In this document: one piece after another, positions 46,197 through 56,175 of the stretch | Layout of the letters: every line of letters starts with the position of its first letter | Numbering within the stretch: position 1 is the stretch's first letter | Assembly (NCBI RefSeq): GCF_025263685.1 | Contig: NZ_CP092109.1 | Coordinates: forward strand, 930,001 to 994,000 | DNA from: Geoalkalibacter halelectricus | Lineage (GTDB): Bacteria > Desulfobacterota > Desulfuromonadia > Desulfuromonadales > Geoalkalibacteraceae | Direction: 5' to 3' | Length of the DNA stretch: 64,000 nt | Notes under the pieces: generated by a model | The model's input: the letters and a program-made list of their open reading frames with translations, nothing else | Database searches by the model: none | Told to the model about the DNA's origin: nothing | Position numbers and translations under genes: made by a program

Positions 46197-48353
46197 ATGA
46201 CATCCAAGCTCAACAGCATTCAGGCAAAGGTGGGCGGCTTTCTGGCAGTCGTCCTGATCGTGGCCTTCGGCCTCAGCACGGCCATCAACACCATGCAGAA
46301 CAAGAGCCTCCTCAATCACACTGGCGAAGAAGCCCTGGAGGCTCTGCGGCAATCAGCCTTTGATCAGGCCCGCAGCGTGTTCATCAGCCTGGAGGTAGGC
46401 ACCGCGGGATCGGTGCAACGCGGCGAAATGGATCGGTTCATCGAACTCATCCATGGGCTGAGCGAGGTGCCAGGAGTCCTGGAGGTCGGCCTGACCGACC
46501 CGCGGGGGCGCATCGAACATTCCAGCCGCGTGGCAAACCAGGGCCAGATGTTCGACCTGCCCCCCGTGACCTCTTCCGGCAGCCAACCCCTTCAAGAGAC
46601 CGAGGGGCATGAAGCAATCACTCTCAGCCGGGCTATGCTCATGAGCGCTGATTGCCTGGAATGCCATTTTGATCGCACTGAAAACAGCGTTGCCGGTGCC
46701 CTGTATGTGCGCTTTAGCCTGGATAACCTGCGCGCCGCCGAAGCCGACATGGCTCAAGATCTGATCGAGGCGGAAAGCAAAAGCGTGATGACGGGATTGC
46801 TGACCGGGGGCGGCGGATTGCTGGTCGCGGCCCTGAGCGTGATCATTCTTCTGGGACGCATGGTGTGCGCGCCTCTCAAGCGCCTGGTCACCATGATGGA
46901 AGAACTGGGACGCGGTCACCTCGGCATGCGTCTGGGAATTGAAAAAAACGATGAAATCGGCCGCATGGCCAAGGCCATCGACAGTTTCGCCGACACCCTG
47001 GAAAAAGACATCGTCGCGAACATGAAAAAGCTCGCTGCGGGGGATCTGGACTTTACGGTGGTTCCCTACGATGCCCAGGATGAGATTCGCCACTCCCTGC
47101 GCAAGGTCAGCGACGACCTCAACAAAATCATGGGCGAGATCCAGACCTCCGGCGACCAGATCTCTCGCGGCGCCGATCAGGTGGCCGACACCAGCCAGTC
47201 TCTGTCCCAGGGCGCTACCGAGCAGGCCAGCTCGCTCGAAGAGATTTCCGCGTCCATCAATCAGATGGCCGCGCAGATCAAGCAAAGCGCCGAGCATGCC
47301 GGACAGGCCTCCGGCCTCTCAAGCCATGCCAGCCAGTCGGCAGCCCAGGGTCAGCAGCAGATGCAGGCCATGATTCAGGCCATGGGTGAAATCAATCGCG
47401 CCGGCGGCGATATCTCCAAGATCATCAAGGTCATCGACGAAATCGCCTTCCAGACCAATCTCCTGGCTTTGAACGCGGCGGTCGAAGCGGCCCGCGCCGG
47501 CCAACACGGTAAAGGCTTCGCTGTAGTGGCCGAGGAAGTGCGCAACCTGGCCGCGCGCAGCGCCAAAGCCGCCAAGGAGACGGCGGAACTGATCGAAGTG
47601 GCCGTCAACAAGGCCCGGAATGGAGGGGAAATCGCCGACCAGACGGCGGCGGCCCTGGATGAAATCGTCAGCGGCGTCGCCAAGGTTTCAGATTTGATCG
47701 GCGAGATCTCCGCGGCCGCCAACGAACAGGCCGAGGGCATCGGCCAGATCAATCAAGGGCTATCGCAGATTGATCAGGTGACCCAGCAAAATACCGCCAA
47801 CGCCGAGGAATCCGCCGCTGCCGCCGAGGAACTTTCGGGCCAGGTTCGTCAGATGCACCAGATGCTGCAGCGTTTCCACCTCAGGGCAGCATCCGGGGGG
47901 ATCCAGGCCCTGCCTGCTCCTTCAAGCCACCAGCAAAATGGTGAACAGGTGCTGATGCGCTGGAGTGATGATTTAAGCGTCGGCATCGAGCACATCGACC
48001 GCCAGCATCAGAAGCTGGTGGCATTGGTCAACCAGATGTTCGCCGCCATGAAGAACGGGCAAGGCGACCGGGTTCTTCAAGACATTCTCGCGCAGCTCGT
48101 CGATTACACCCAGAAACACTTCTTCGAGGAAGAGCGCATGATGAAATCCCATGGCTATCCGCATTTCGAGGAGCACCAGGCCGCCCACGCCCACCTGGTC
48201 GGCCAGGTCGCGGACTTCCAGAAAAAATTCAGCGCCGGCAAAGTATCCGTATCCAGCGACCTGTTCAACTTCCTCAAGGGTTGGTTGATCAATCATATTC
48301 AGGGAACGGACAAGAAATACGGTCCCTATTTCAACGAGCGTGGTGTTCGTTGA
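46197..48353 (+). CDS. Chemoreceptor with c-heme sensor and C-terminal hemerythrin domain
   Basis: A 718-residue methyl-accepting chemotaxis protein. A transmembrane helix (residues ~12-30) is followed by a periplasmic sensor region with a c-heme motif CLECH at 153-157. A second membrane helix (about 200-222), a HAMP domain and the signalling hairpin follow, the last with [23 protein letters not shown] tip residues. From about 584 on, a hemerythrin domain ([38 protein letters not shown]) forms the C-terminus. Heme outside and di-iron inside suggest dual redox/O2 sensing. GAGGGGAACC precedes the ATG. Confidence 0.92.
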   Translation: MTSKLNSIQAKVGGFLAVVLIVAFGLSTAINTMQNKSLLNHTGEEALEALRQSAFDQARSVFISLEVGTAGSVQRGEMDRFIELIHGLSEVPGVLEVGLTDPRGRIEHSSRVANQGQMFDLPPVTSSGSQPLQETEGHEAITLSRAMLMSADCLECHFDRTENSVAGALYVRFSLDNLRAAEADMAQDLIEAESKSVMTGLLTGGGGLLVAALSVIILLGRMVCAPLKRLVTMMEELGRGHLGMRLGIEKNDEIGRMAKAIDSFADTLEKDIVANMKKLAAGDLDFTVVPYDAQDEIRHSLRKVSDDLNKIMGEIQTSGDQISRGADQVADTSQSLSQGATEQASSLEEISASINQMAAQIKQSAEHAGQASGLSSHASQSAAQGQQQMQAMIQAMGEINRAGGDISKIIKVIDEIAFQTNLLALNAAVEAARAGQHGKGFAVVAEEVRNLAARSAKAAKETAELIEVAVNKARNGGEIADQTAAALDEIVSGVAKVSDLIGEISAAANEQAEGIGQINQGLSQIDQVTQQNTANAEESAAAAEELSGQVRQMHQMLQRFHLRAASGGIQALPAPSSHQQNGEQVLMRWSDDLSVGIEHIDRQHQKLVALVNQMFAAMKNGQGDRVLQDILAQLVDYTQKHFFEEERMMKSHGYPHFEEHQAAHAHLVGQVADFQKKFSAGKVSVSSDLFNFLKGWLINHIQGTDKKYGPYFNERGVR

Positions 48354-48492
48354 CAGGCTAAACGATGGCTGATCTAGCTGGTAATGCCGGACATGAAATC
48401 GCCACCAATGAACCCGTCCGGGTTGAGTACAGACGAATACGAGGGAAGGGAGAAAACTCGATCAACAGGAGGAGACCCTATTTGGCACTCGC

Positions 48493-50034
48493 CTACGACT
48501 CAGGCGCCCAAAACCCATGAAATCCGAAGGGAGCTTGATGCTCCAAATGAATTGTGGCAACTGGTCCCTCGGTCAGATTTTGGGCATTCATGACTGCAAG
48601 AAAACTCTTTCGTGCTTCTCCGTCATAACACTGAGTCAAAACCCAACCGAGATCATCATTTTTCTTTGTACCGGGCTTGGCAACAAAGATCGGTTCGCTA
48701 CAAAAAACATCCGACCCGAAATCAAATGTCTCTGATCGTCCAGTTTCAAAATCGAAACGAGTAATTCCGGAAAAAAAGTCGCTATCCCTTACAATTCGAG
48801 CAAAATAACCGAAACGATGTCGATGGCAAACACTTGATGGATTCAGGGTTGGAAACTCAAAATTACCGCCATCCAGGGTTTCCTCGCGCAATGCTTTCAA
48901 ATTTAAATCAATATGATATCGCCTCAATTCACCAGGGTAGCGGTAGTGGCCGAGACGTCCTTCCATGATGGCAAAAAGCGCAGGATCGTCTCCCAAAAAG
49001 TGATCAGGATTGCGGTAACCAACAAAATCGGCCTTGATCGATCCTCGACCATCATCAAAGGCGTTGAGGCTATGCCACATCCAAGCCGATTCCGCTTCCA
49101 GAATCACCGGCTGAGCCCGGCCGTCGCGAGGAAAGACAAGAATCATATTGCCCTTTTCCGGCGCCCATCGCATGGCACCCGTCATGCTGCGCCGCCCCAG
49201 GAGAAAGCCCCATAAATTTATATCGATGGGATGGAGATTAAGAATAATATAACGTTCAGTCGCAAAAAAATCGTGGATATAGGCAAAGCGCGGAAGTTCA
49301 TAATGTTGATGATTCTTCAAGGCTCCGTCGGCACCGAGGACGGTGAGGTGCACCGTGGTTTTTCGCCCAAATTCCAGTCCGTAAAATATCCAATCGCCAT
49401 TATGCGCATCGATTTTGGAATGAGCGGAAATTACGGTACTTTCAGGGGTTAGGCCCAACCAAGACTCGCCAAGTGTTTCAAGGGTTTCCGGATTTACCTC
49501 ATAGGGAGGATGGAATTCGTCAAAAGCAAAGAGGCGACCATTTCTTACCACAACGCTTATGCCCGCTTGGTTGGAAAAATTCCCTCCGCCTAAGTTTGTG
49601 AATAGACCGCCGGGGGCCTGTGTTGACCAGGTTGAATAACGATACTTCCCGGCTGCCGATTCTTCGATATACTTAGCGGTGCGAACAAATCGATTGCGAA
49701 AACGAACACTGTGCCCGTCAAAGAAAAATCCTTGCACCATGCCGTCGCCATCAAGCAAGCAACGTTTACGCAGGCCGTCTCGTTCATATAAACCAGGGCC
49801 GTTTCTATAGAGCGTTCCCCTTAGATCCTGAGGAAGCTTGCCCTCAATACGGGCAAGGTAATCTTTTTCTTCGCTGAAAGAGGTAGCTAATCCTAAAACC
49901 GGCAGGTTCTGATAATCGGCCTCGGTAAAGAGGATGTCGGACAAAGGACCCTGCTTGCTGGTGCAGCCCGGAAAAACCAGACCACACCCGGCCATCCCGG
50001 CCAAGTATAAAAATTTTCGTCGGATAGGATCCAT
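48493..50034 (-). CDS. Carotenoid-oxygenase-family lipoprotein
   Basis: A 513-residue protein of the carotenoid/stilbene cleavage dioxygenase family. The four iron-binding histidines are placed as expected: DAH, YIHDFF, WMWHSL and a final FGFHG. RNGPG near residue 75 and an LDGDGM motif are typical. The N-terminus has RRKFL and a lipobox-like LVFPGC, so a Tat-exported lipoprotein is likely, which is unusual for the family. The base composition is visibly AT-richer than its neighbours, suggesting transfer. ATG 50034 is chosen, with GAGGTG upstream. Its substrate is unknown; a polyene or stilbenoid is possible. Confidence 0.85.
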   Translation of the reverse strand: MDPIRRKFLYLAGMAGCGLVFPGCTSKQGPLSDILFTEADYQNLPVLGLATSFSEEKDYLARIEGKLPQDLRGTLYRNGPGLYERDGLRKRCLLDGDGMVQGFFFDGHSVRFRNRFVRTAKYIEESAAGKYRYSTWSTQAPGGLFTNLGGGNFSNQAGISVVVRNGRLFAFDEFHPPYEVNPETLETLGESWLGLTPESTVISAHSKIDAHNGDWIFYGLEFGRKTTVHLTVLGADGALKNHQHYELPRFAYIHDFFATERYIILNLHPIDINLWGFLLGRRSMTGAMRWAPEKGNMILVFPRDGRAQPVILEAESAWMWHSLNAFDDGRGSIKADFVGYRNPDHFLGDDPALFAIMEGRLGHYRYPGELRRYHIDLNLKALREETLDGGNFEFPTLNPSSVCHRHRFGYFARIVRDSDFFSGITRFDFETGRSETFDFGSDVFCSEPIFVAKPGTKKNDDLGWVLTQCYDGEARKSFLAVMNAQNLTEGPVATIHLEHQAPFGFHGFWAPES

Positions 50035-50076
50035 AAGGCCACACCTCATCATTTTAGTGTCGGGAGAATCGCAATT

Positions 50077-50967
50077 TTGAAAAAAAATAATATACCATAC
50101 CGTCTTCGACTTTCTATTTTTTTTGTGATATTCACTCTTTTGCCTTTTATCATTTCGGGGTGCGGATTCGGTACTCGCTATATCTTCAATGCAAACAAAG
50201 ATATCTTGGCTACACCCGACCAGGTCAATCTGAGGTTTCAGGAAGTATGGTTTCCTGCGGCAGATGGAACAATGCTACACGGCTGGTTTGTGCCTAGTGA
50301 TCCCGACTCGCCGCTGGTCGTTTTTTTTCACGGTAATGCAGCGAATATTACACATCGGGTCGACAACCTCCTTCATCTTAATAATCTAGGCCTATCGGTT
50401 TTTATCTTCGATTATCGTGGATATGGTGCAAGCGAAGGAAGGCCGCTCCATGAAAAAGATCTCTACCTGGATGCTCAGGGGGCCTTGTCATGGCTTACGC
50501 AAGAAGGTTGGGAACTGGACAGGATGATTTTTTATGGTCGATCAATGGGAGCCGCCGTCGCATTGCAAGCCGCCCTGGAAGCCCCACCAGCGGGATTGGT
50601 GCTGGAATGTCCGTTCACGAACCTGTCCGAAATAGCCCGGGCCATGACGCCGGTGACCTATTACCTTTTAGGCTGGTGGAGCATCAATGCCCGCTTTGAC
50701 AATCTCACCAAAATCTCCCAGCTTGAGCGCCCGTTGCTGGTGATCCATGGGGAACAGGACAAGGTCGTTCCCTGGGCCATGGGAAAAACCCTCTATGAAC
50801 GAGCCCCCGAACCTAAAAGGTTTCATTCGGTTCCCGAAGCAGGTCATAGCGATGCATTCCTGGTCGGCGGAGAAGCTTATTCACAGGCATGGCTTGATTT
50901 TATCCAGTTGACCCAGCACGAAAAGGCATCCTCTCGCTCCGCTCCGAAAGGCCTCTCAAGTCCTTGA
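50077..50967 (+). CDS. Alpha/beta hydrolase, lipoprotein (BEM46-like)
   Basis: A 296-residue serine hydrolase with a signal ending in a lipobox-like IISGC. The HGNAAN oxyanion motif, nucleophile GRSMGAA, Asp in IHGEQDKVVP and His in AGHSDAF make a complete triad. It begins with TTG and has GGGAGA upstream. It is divergent from the carotenoid-oxygenase gene across only 42 bases and shares its AT-rich composition at the 5' end. The substrate is unknown; family members are broad esterases or lipases. Confidence 0.85.
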   Translation: MKKNNIPYRLRLSIFFVIFTLLPFIISGCGFGTRYIFNANKDILATPDQVNLRFQEVWFPAADGTMLHGWFVPSDPDSPLVVFFHGNAANITHRVDNLLHLNNLGLSVFIFDYRGYGASEGRPLHEKDLYLDAQGALSWLTQEGWELDRMIFYGRSMGAAVALQAALEAPPAGLVLECPFTNLSEIARAMTPVTYYLLGWWSINARFDNLTKISQLERPLLVIHGEQDKVVPWAMGKTLYERAPEPKRFHSVPEAGHSDAFLVGGEAYSQAWLDFIQLTQHEKASSRSAPKGLSSP

Positions 50968-51132
50968 CTTTCTGTTAGTCTCTGAAAAAAGTGGAATGGT
51001 CCGGGGTTGATTAAAAAAATTTACACACTATGGGAAATATGTTTAATATGCGTGCGTGAAATCGCCCATTTATCCTTTCGGTTTATACGACAGGCATTTA
51101 AACATTCTCGTTCCCCTTGAATCCCCGATATC

Positions 51133-52428
51133 ATGCAGATACTTCTCGTTAACCCGCCCAACTGTGGACGTAGCATTCCGGAAGAGCAGTACGGCATTAC
51201 ATCGCTCAAGCAGATTTTCCGTGGGGAACCCCTGGCCCTGGAGACACTGGCCGGAAACCTGCACGGTCATGATGTGGCCATTGCCGATCTCAAAACCGAT
51301 CCGCAATGCCTGCAACGGGCGCTGGAGGATTTGCGTCCCGATGTGGTCGGCTTCACGGCGGTAACCTGCGAAGCCAACACGGTATTGCGGCTTGCCGGGC
51401 AGGCCAAGGAAACCTGCGGCGCTTTGACCGTGGCAGGAGGAAGCCATGCCTCCAACGACCCCGAATTCTTTAATCATCCAGCCATGGATTTTGTGGTAAT
51501 CGGGTTGGGTAAGAAAAGTTTTCGTGAATTGGTCGATGCTCTGGATTCAGGAAATCTCCAGCCCGAGATACCGGGAATCGCCAAGACAACGCCGCACGCA
51601 CCGATGTTCTGGACGCCCCGCGTGTTCACCCAGGCAGATCTCGTTGAGGAACATCCCCCGCGCTACGATTTGGTCGCTCCCCATCGCGCGCACTACACGC
51701 TAAAATCGCTCGGACTTGAGTTAGGATTTGTCGCCTCCGCCCATGGCTGCCCTTTTGATTGCGACTTTTGCTGCATCGCGCCGATCACCGGAGGCCGATA
51801 CCTCACGCAAAGCATTGATGCGGTCATTCGCGACATCGGCCTGCTGGGGGACATTCCCGTCATCCGCCTGGTTGACGCCAATACCTTCGGCAATCCGGAA
51901 CATGCAGCAAAGTTGGCCCAGGCCATCCAGGATGCCGGCATTCGCAAGCATTTCCTGGCTGACGTCCGCTCCGATACGGTTGTCCAGCACCCCAATTTGC
52001 TGCGCAAATGGAAAGAAATCGGGCTGCGAGCGGTCATCATCGGCTTTGAAGAAATCAGTGACCAGGCGCTCGCAACGATGAACAAGTCGAATTGCGCCGA
52101 GATGAATCGAGAAGCCGTTGCCATTTTGCATGAAATCGGCATCACCATCGTCGGCGATTATATCGTCTCGCCCGATTACGATGAGCGCGATTTTGATCAG
52201 CTTGAGCGCTATTTATCCGACAATCCCGTTGATTTACCAATTTTTACCGTTTTGACGCCTCTTCCGGGCACGCCTCTTCATGCCAGGATGAAAGAACGCA
52301 TCACCATTCACGATCTCGATTACTACACGCTGACCAATGCTGTCGTTCCAACGCGGTTAAAGGAAAAAATATTTTATGAGCGCTATGCCGGCCTGATTCA
52401 GGCGGGCCATGCCAATGCACGTCTCTGA
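51133..52428 (+). CDS. B12-binding-type radical SAM protein
   Basis: A 431-residue protein with an N-terminal cobalamin-binding-like Rossmann domain (MQILLVNPPN, DVVGFTAV). A radical SAM core follows with the [4Fe-4S] motif CPFDCDFC (GCPFDCDFCCI), and a C-terminal part has LTPLPGTPLHARMK. Related enzymes methylate unactivated carbons or modify lipids. It is 15 bases upstream of a KAS III gene, so the two probably cooperate on an acyl-ACP-bound or released intermediate. Confidence 0.87.
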   Translation: MQILLVNPPNCGRSIPEEQYGITSLKQIFRGEPLALETLAGNLHGHDVAIADLKTDPQCLQRALEDLRPDVVGFTAVTCEANTVLRLAGQAKETCGALTVAGGSHASNDPEFFNHPAMDFVVIGLGKKSFRELVDALDSGNLQPEIPGIAKTTPHAPMFWTPRVFTQADLVEEHPPRYDLVAPHRAHYTLKSLGLELGFVASAHGCPFDCDFCCIAPITGGRYLTQSIDAVIRDIGLLGDIPVIRLVDANTFGNPEHAAKLAQAIQDAGIRKHFLADVRSDTVVQHPNLLRKWKEIGLRAVIIGFEEISDQALATMNKSNCAEMNREAVAILHEIGITIVGDYIVSPDYDERDFDQLERYLSDNPVDLPIFTVLTPLPGTPLHARMKERITIHDLDYYTLTNAVVPTRLKEKIFYERYAGLIQAGHANARL

Positions 52429-52443
52429 AAGGCGATTTCAATC

Positions 52444-53592
52444 ATGAGGGTCTACATTAACGACATTGCTTCATTCCTGCCCAACGAGCCCATTAATAAT
52501 GACCAAATGGAAGATATACTGGGGCTGGTGAACCAGGTACCGTCCCGTACCCGGCGCATCATCCTGCGCAACAACAAAATCGCCACGCGCCACTATGCCA
52601 TCGACCCCGCAACCGGACTGACAACCCACAGCAACGCACAACTGACAGCCGAGGCTGTTCGACGTCTTGATCCCTATCCTGGTTTTTCCATGGCCGATAT
52701 CGAATGCCTGGCTTGCGGAACGTCCTCACCAGACCAGATTATGCCCGGCCATGCCCTGATGGTTCACGGAGAAATCGGCGCTGGGCCGTGCGAGGCAATG
52801 AGCGCCTCGGGTATCTGCATTGCCGGCATGACAGCCATGAAATATGCCTATATGTCGGTGGCTCTGGGCCAGACCCGAAATGCCGTTGCGACCGGCTCGG
52901 AGTTGGCGAGCACCTTTCTTCGGGCCCGGCTCTGTCCGCCAGTCAGTCCAGAAAAAGTAAAAGCCCTCGACAAAACACCTGTTTTATCCTTCGATGCCGA
53001 TTTTCTCCGGTGGATGCTTTCCGATGGCGCCGGAGCCGCTTTTCTGGCACCAGAGCCTCGTACTGATGGGATATCCCTGAGAATCGAATGGATTGATTCC
53101 CTCTCCTTCGCTCACGAACTCGAAACATGCATGTATGCCGGTGCGACCAAAAATCCCGACGGATCGATCACCGGGTGGCGCGAGCATCCCTCCCTTGAGG
53201 CATGCATCCAAAACGAAGCCTTTCTGATCAAGCAGGATGTCAAACTCCTTAACAAGGAAATTATTCCCACCGCCGTGGGGCGAACCCTGACGCGCCTTAT
53301 TAAAAAACACGCTCTTAATGCGAATGAAATTGACTGGTTTCTTCCCCATTATTCCTCAGATTACTTTCGTCAGAGCCTCCATGACCACATGCGGGACATC
53401 GGATTTTTTATTCCTATGGAGCGCTGGTTCACCAACCTGACCAGCAAAGGGAATACCGGGGCCGCGTCGATATACATTATCCTTGAAGAACTTTTCCATT
53501 CCGGAAAACTTCGCAGAAACGAAAAGCTCTTGTGTTTCATTCCGGAAAGCGGCCGGTTCTCAATGTGCTACATGTTGCTGACGGTGGTTTGA
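52444..53592 (+). CDS. KAS III-like 3-oxoacyl-ACP synthase
   Basis: A 382-residue thiolase-fold enzyme. The triad is visible as Cys125 (SASGICIAGM), His302 (LPHYSS, instead of the FabH HQAN) and Asn337 (SKGNTGAAS). The length is above housekeeping FabH (~320) and the His motif differs, which suggests a specialised condensing or acyl-transfer enzyme such as those of secondary lipid pathways. It is coupled to the radical SAM gene upstream and closed by a terminator. Confidence 0.85.
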   Translation: MRVYINDIASFLPNEPINNDQMEDILGLVNQVPSRTRRIILRNNKIATRHYAIDPATGLTTHSNAQLTAEAVRRLDPYPGFSMADIECLACGTSSPDQIMPGHALMVHGEIGAGPCEAMSASGICIAGMTAMKYAYMSVALGQTRNAVATGSELASTFLRARLCPPVSPEKVKALDKTPVLSFDADFLRWMLSDGAGAAFLAPEPRTDGISLRIEWIDSLSFAHELETCMYAGATKNPDGSITGWREHPSLEACIQNEAFLIKQDVKLLNKEIIPTAVGRTLTRLIKKHALNANEIDWFLPHYSSDYFRQSLHDHMRDIGFFIPMERWFTNLTSKGNTGAASIYIILEELFHSGKLRRNEKLLCFIPESGRFSMCYMLLTVV

Positions 53593-53605
53593 TCCACAAA
53601 CAAAA

Positions 53606-53647
53606 AAATGCAGGCCGCTGTCAACTACCAGCGGCCTGCATTTTTTA
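53606..53647 (+). terminator. Bidirectional rho-independent terminator
   Basis: TGCAGGCCGCTG and CAGCGGCCTGCA enclose an eight-base loop, with a run of A before and six T after. It serves the KAS III operon and the convergent lipoprotein gene. Confidence 0.92.
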
Positions 53648-53664
53648 TGCGGATGTGTATTTTT

Positions 53665-54183
53665 TTACAATTGTTTAATTTTTTCGGTCACCGCCTCAAG
53701 CATCTTTTCGTTCAATTTCGCCACGACAAAAATCCAGTCACGGCTTGATCCTACGCCATCATCGGCCACCAGCACAGGCTCAGGGCCTTGTGCAAACAAC
53801 TGATAGTGGGTATCCATGGAAACCGCTCCGGCACCAAAGCCGACAAGGATGCGAGCAGCCTTGTTTCCAGGATTGTATCTTTTTACCTTAACGGACAGCA
53901 GATATTTACCGGGCCCTGGAGTGAATTGATCTTTGTTCTCGATCAAGGTTGCAGCATAGCCGGATTTATGGGAAAGCCCCAAGAAATGTTTTTCCATAAA
54001 ATCTCCAACCTGGTTGAGCTGTTCGACCTCCTGGTTTGACATATCCGGTTGAATGCCCCGGTCAGCCAAAAGATAAATGGCAACCTGACCGCCGTCCGCA
54101 GTTTTTGGCGCCTTGATTTTGCTACCACACCCTGCCAGCAAAACCAACGCAGACAAAGCCAACAAAAAACCAATTTTACGCAT
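53665..54183 (-). CDS. DUF4410-like lipoprotein
   Basis: A 172-residue protein with a lipoprotein signal (MRKIGFLLALSALVLLAGC). The body, with LSVKVKRYNPGNKAARILVGFGAGA, resembles DUF4410 proteins, whose function is unknown. GGAGGG is well placed for ATG 54183. It lies downstream of the acyl carrier protein gene on the same strand, with a truncated repeat between. Confidence 0.7.
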   Translation of the reverse strand: MRKIGFLLALSALVLLAGCGSKIKAPKTADGGQVAIYLLADRGIQPDMSNQEVEQLNQVGDFMEKHFLGLSHKSGYAATLIENKDQFTPGPGKYLLSVKVKRYNPGNKAARILVGFGAGAVSMDTHYQLFAQGPEPVLVADDGVGSSRDWIFVVAKLNEKMLEAVTEKIKQL

Positions 54184-54267
54184 GAAATACCCTCCATCCA
54201 AAAAGATTTGAAAACCCTAATTTCAGGAGATTACACAAAACTAATATTCGAGTCAACAAAAATCTTT

Positions 54268-54330
54268 ATCCCGGATTATTTCATGAGGTTGTGTCGCGAA
54301 ACCGACCAGTGGCGTCGGATCAAGCCAAGC
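54268..54330. mobile_element. MITE-like repeat, copy D (truncated)
   Basis: ATCCCGGATTATTTCATGAG followed by GTTGTGTCGCGAAACCGACC and GATCAAGCCAAGCGC matches one half of copies B and C, then the similarity stops near the acyl carrier protein stop codon. The other end is missing. Confidence 0.7.
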
Positions 54331-54339
54331 GCTGTGATC

Positions 54340-54609
54340 TCAATTTGTGCGCTTTCCGTCAATAAACTCGGCCAACGTGCGCAAATTCCGAAGAACCTCA
54401 CGGCTGCTATCTTCGCCGCCGATGCGGACGTCATATTTTTTTTGCACGGCAACCACCACCTCAACGGCATCGAGGGAATCAAGGCCCAAGGATGAATCAG
54501 GACCGATCAGAGGGGCATCGGGATCAACCGTATCGGGCGCGTCCGGTACGTTGCACGCATCGATAATCAATTCCTGAAGTTCACCATGCAAAATGGCCAA
54601 ATTGTCCAT
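54340..54609 (-). CDS. Acyl carrier protein
   Basis: An 89-residue ACP with the phosphopantetheine serine in LGLDSLDAVEVV at about residue 45. Alanine- and aspartate-rich helix 1 sequences are typical. The C-terminus FIDGKRTN is close to that of the second ACP at 61326 (FIDSKRTA), suggesting duplication within the cluster. AGGAG precedes the ATG. It is separated from the ABC permease gene by a full repeat element. Confidence 0.92.
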   Translation of the reverse strand: MDNLAILHGELQELIIDACNVPDAPDTVDPDAPLIGPDSSLGLDSLDAVEVVVAVQKKYDVRIGGEDSSREVLRNLRTLAEFIDGKRTN

Positions 54610-54638
54610 GAGAAACGACTCCTGAAGATTTTTTCGGC

Positions 54639-54825
54639 CGATTAACCCAGATTATTCATGCGGCTGTGTCGTGAAACCGACCAGTGCGAGTCAGATCAAG
54701 CCAGGCGCGGTGAGTTGCCCTAAAGACGTACTTGCAGTACGTAGAAGCGCAAGGAGCGAGCACGACTTGAAATGGCGCGCAATGGCCGGTTGCAGCAGAA
54801 GTCTTCATGAATAATCCCGATTAAC
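54639..54825. mobile_element. MITE-like repeat, copy C (full length, inverted relative to B)
   Basis: The ends CCCAGATTATTCATG and CGGGATTATTCATG (other strand) form the terminal inverted repeat. Both flanks carry the 8-base direct repeat CGATTAAC (54639-54646 and 54818-54825), a possible target duplication. The inside includes GACGTACTTGCAGTACGT and a GGTTGCAGCAG block shared with copies A and B. It reaches the stop codon of the ABC permease gene. Confidence 0.82.
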
Positions 54826-56149
54826 GGCCCAGGCTGTTTGCGCGTTTGAAAAAATAGAGGGAAAGACCGAAACTACCTGCAGCAAAGGCTAGCAGGGATA
54901 AGGCGCGCGGCGCCGCAGCGAACAGATCGCCTCCCCTGACGAATATTTCCAGAAATCCATCCAGCCCCCAGAATAATGGGGAAACAACGCTGATTGACTG
55001 CAAAGCAGGCGGCATGACATATACCGGCACCATGACTCCGCCCAACGCGGCCATGACCACAACCGATACGGCGCCAAACATGGAGGCCTGTTCGTAGCTG
55101 CGCGCTATGGTGCCGATGAGCAGGCCAAACCCGGTCGCCGCCAACGCCGCGCACAAGGCCAGGGCGTAAGCTGAAAGCAGGCGCCCCTGAATGACCAGAT
55201 CAGGGGTGCCAAGCGCAGGGAGCACAATCTTGCCCACCGCAAGGATGAGGGTGAATTGCACCAGGCAAATACAAGCAAAGGCGGCAACCTTCCCGGCAAG
55301 GATAACCTCATAGGAAACCGGCATGGAGCGCAGGCGAACCAATGTTCCTTCCTGGCGCTCGCGAAGCAGGGCTCCCGACAGAGGAACGACAATAAAAAAC
55401 ATGCCGAACAAGGCCCAGGCCGGGACATTTTGCTGAACGGCGCTGGGCAGCGGCCACGAACTCTGCGGCGAAGAAGACTGTTCGGAAATCACCACCAGGT
55501 TTTCTTCTGAAAAAATTCGGCTGATTTCCTCCTCGCCAAACTGCACCCCTGCGCCCATCAAGCCGCCGCCTCGCCCGGCAAGGGCCGTGTTCATGGCGCG
55601 CGTCAATTCCCGAGCTTTTTCCTCGACCTCGATACCAAGTACAACCAAATTCAGGGAATTTGTCACGGCAGTGCGAAAGATGCCCTGAACCATCGGGTCG
55701 AAAAATACATACAGCGGCAAGGATTCCATCGCTTCAGGGGATGGCCGGCGGCTCTCGCCGCGGAGAGTTTCTCGGGCGAGTACTCTGGAACGCTCCTGAA
55801 GTTGGCGGCTTGCCCCTTCAGGAATGACAATGCCGAATTGGTATTCGCCTGAAGCGACCCGCTTGCGGGCATGGGCCGCCGTCAGCGCCTCGTTGTCGAG
55901 AGTTTCCACCAGAACCAGCGACTCGACGTCTCCTAAACGGCTTCGAATATTTTGCGCCAGAAAGCCGCCGTCTTCATCGACGAAAAGCACCCGCATGCCG
56001 GAAGCGCCTGTCGTTTCAAGAACATTATTCTGCACCAGGGACACAATCAACACCAGAACGGCGGGCATGAGAAACAGCACCAAGAGTCCGGCGCGATCGC
56101 GGCGCTGAATCAATAGGTCCTTGCAGAATGTGGCCCAGAACTGTCTCAT
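54821..56149 (-). CDS. ABC-2-type transporter permease
   Basis: A 442-residue permease with an N-terminal membrane helix (AGLLVLFLMPAVLVLIVSLV) and a large extracytoplasmic domain (~residues 45-230). Five or six further helices follow, including the ABC-2 pattern PLSGALLRERQEGTLVRLRSMP. It forms an exporter with the ATPase encoded just upstream. Its place among acyl-chain genes suggests export of the lipid-like product. Confidence 0.9.
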   Translation of the reverse strand: MRQFWATFCKDLLIQRRDRAGLLVLFLMPAVLVLIVSLVQNNVLETTGASGMRVLFVDEDGGFLAQNIRSRLGDVESLVLVETLDNEALTAAHARKRVASGEYQFGIVIPEGASRQLQERSRVLARETLRGESRRPSPEAMESLPLYVFFDPMVQGIFRTAVTNSLNLVVLGIEVEEKARELTRAMNTALAGRGGGLMGAGVQFGEEEISRIFSEENLVVISEQSSSPQSSWPLPSAVQQNVPAWALFGMFFIVVPLSGALLRERQEGTLVRLRSMPVSYEVILAGKVAAFACICLVQFTLILAVGKIVLPALGTPDLVIQGRLLSAYALALCAALAATGFGLLIGTIARSYEQASMFGAVSVVVMAALGGVMVPVYVMPPALQSISVVSPLFWGLDGFLEIFVRGGDLFAAAPRALSLLAFAAGSFGLSLYFFKRANSLGR

Positions 56150-56175
56150 CGAAGAATCGCCGAAATGGTCGCCTC

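Noticed and set aside
48354-48492. Short plus-strand frame after the chemoreceptor gene
   Set aside because: It has no ribosome site, runs into the antisense of the carotenoid-oxygenase gene and has no recognisable sequence.
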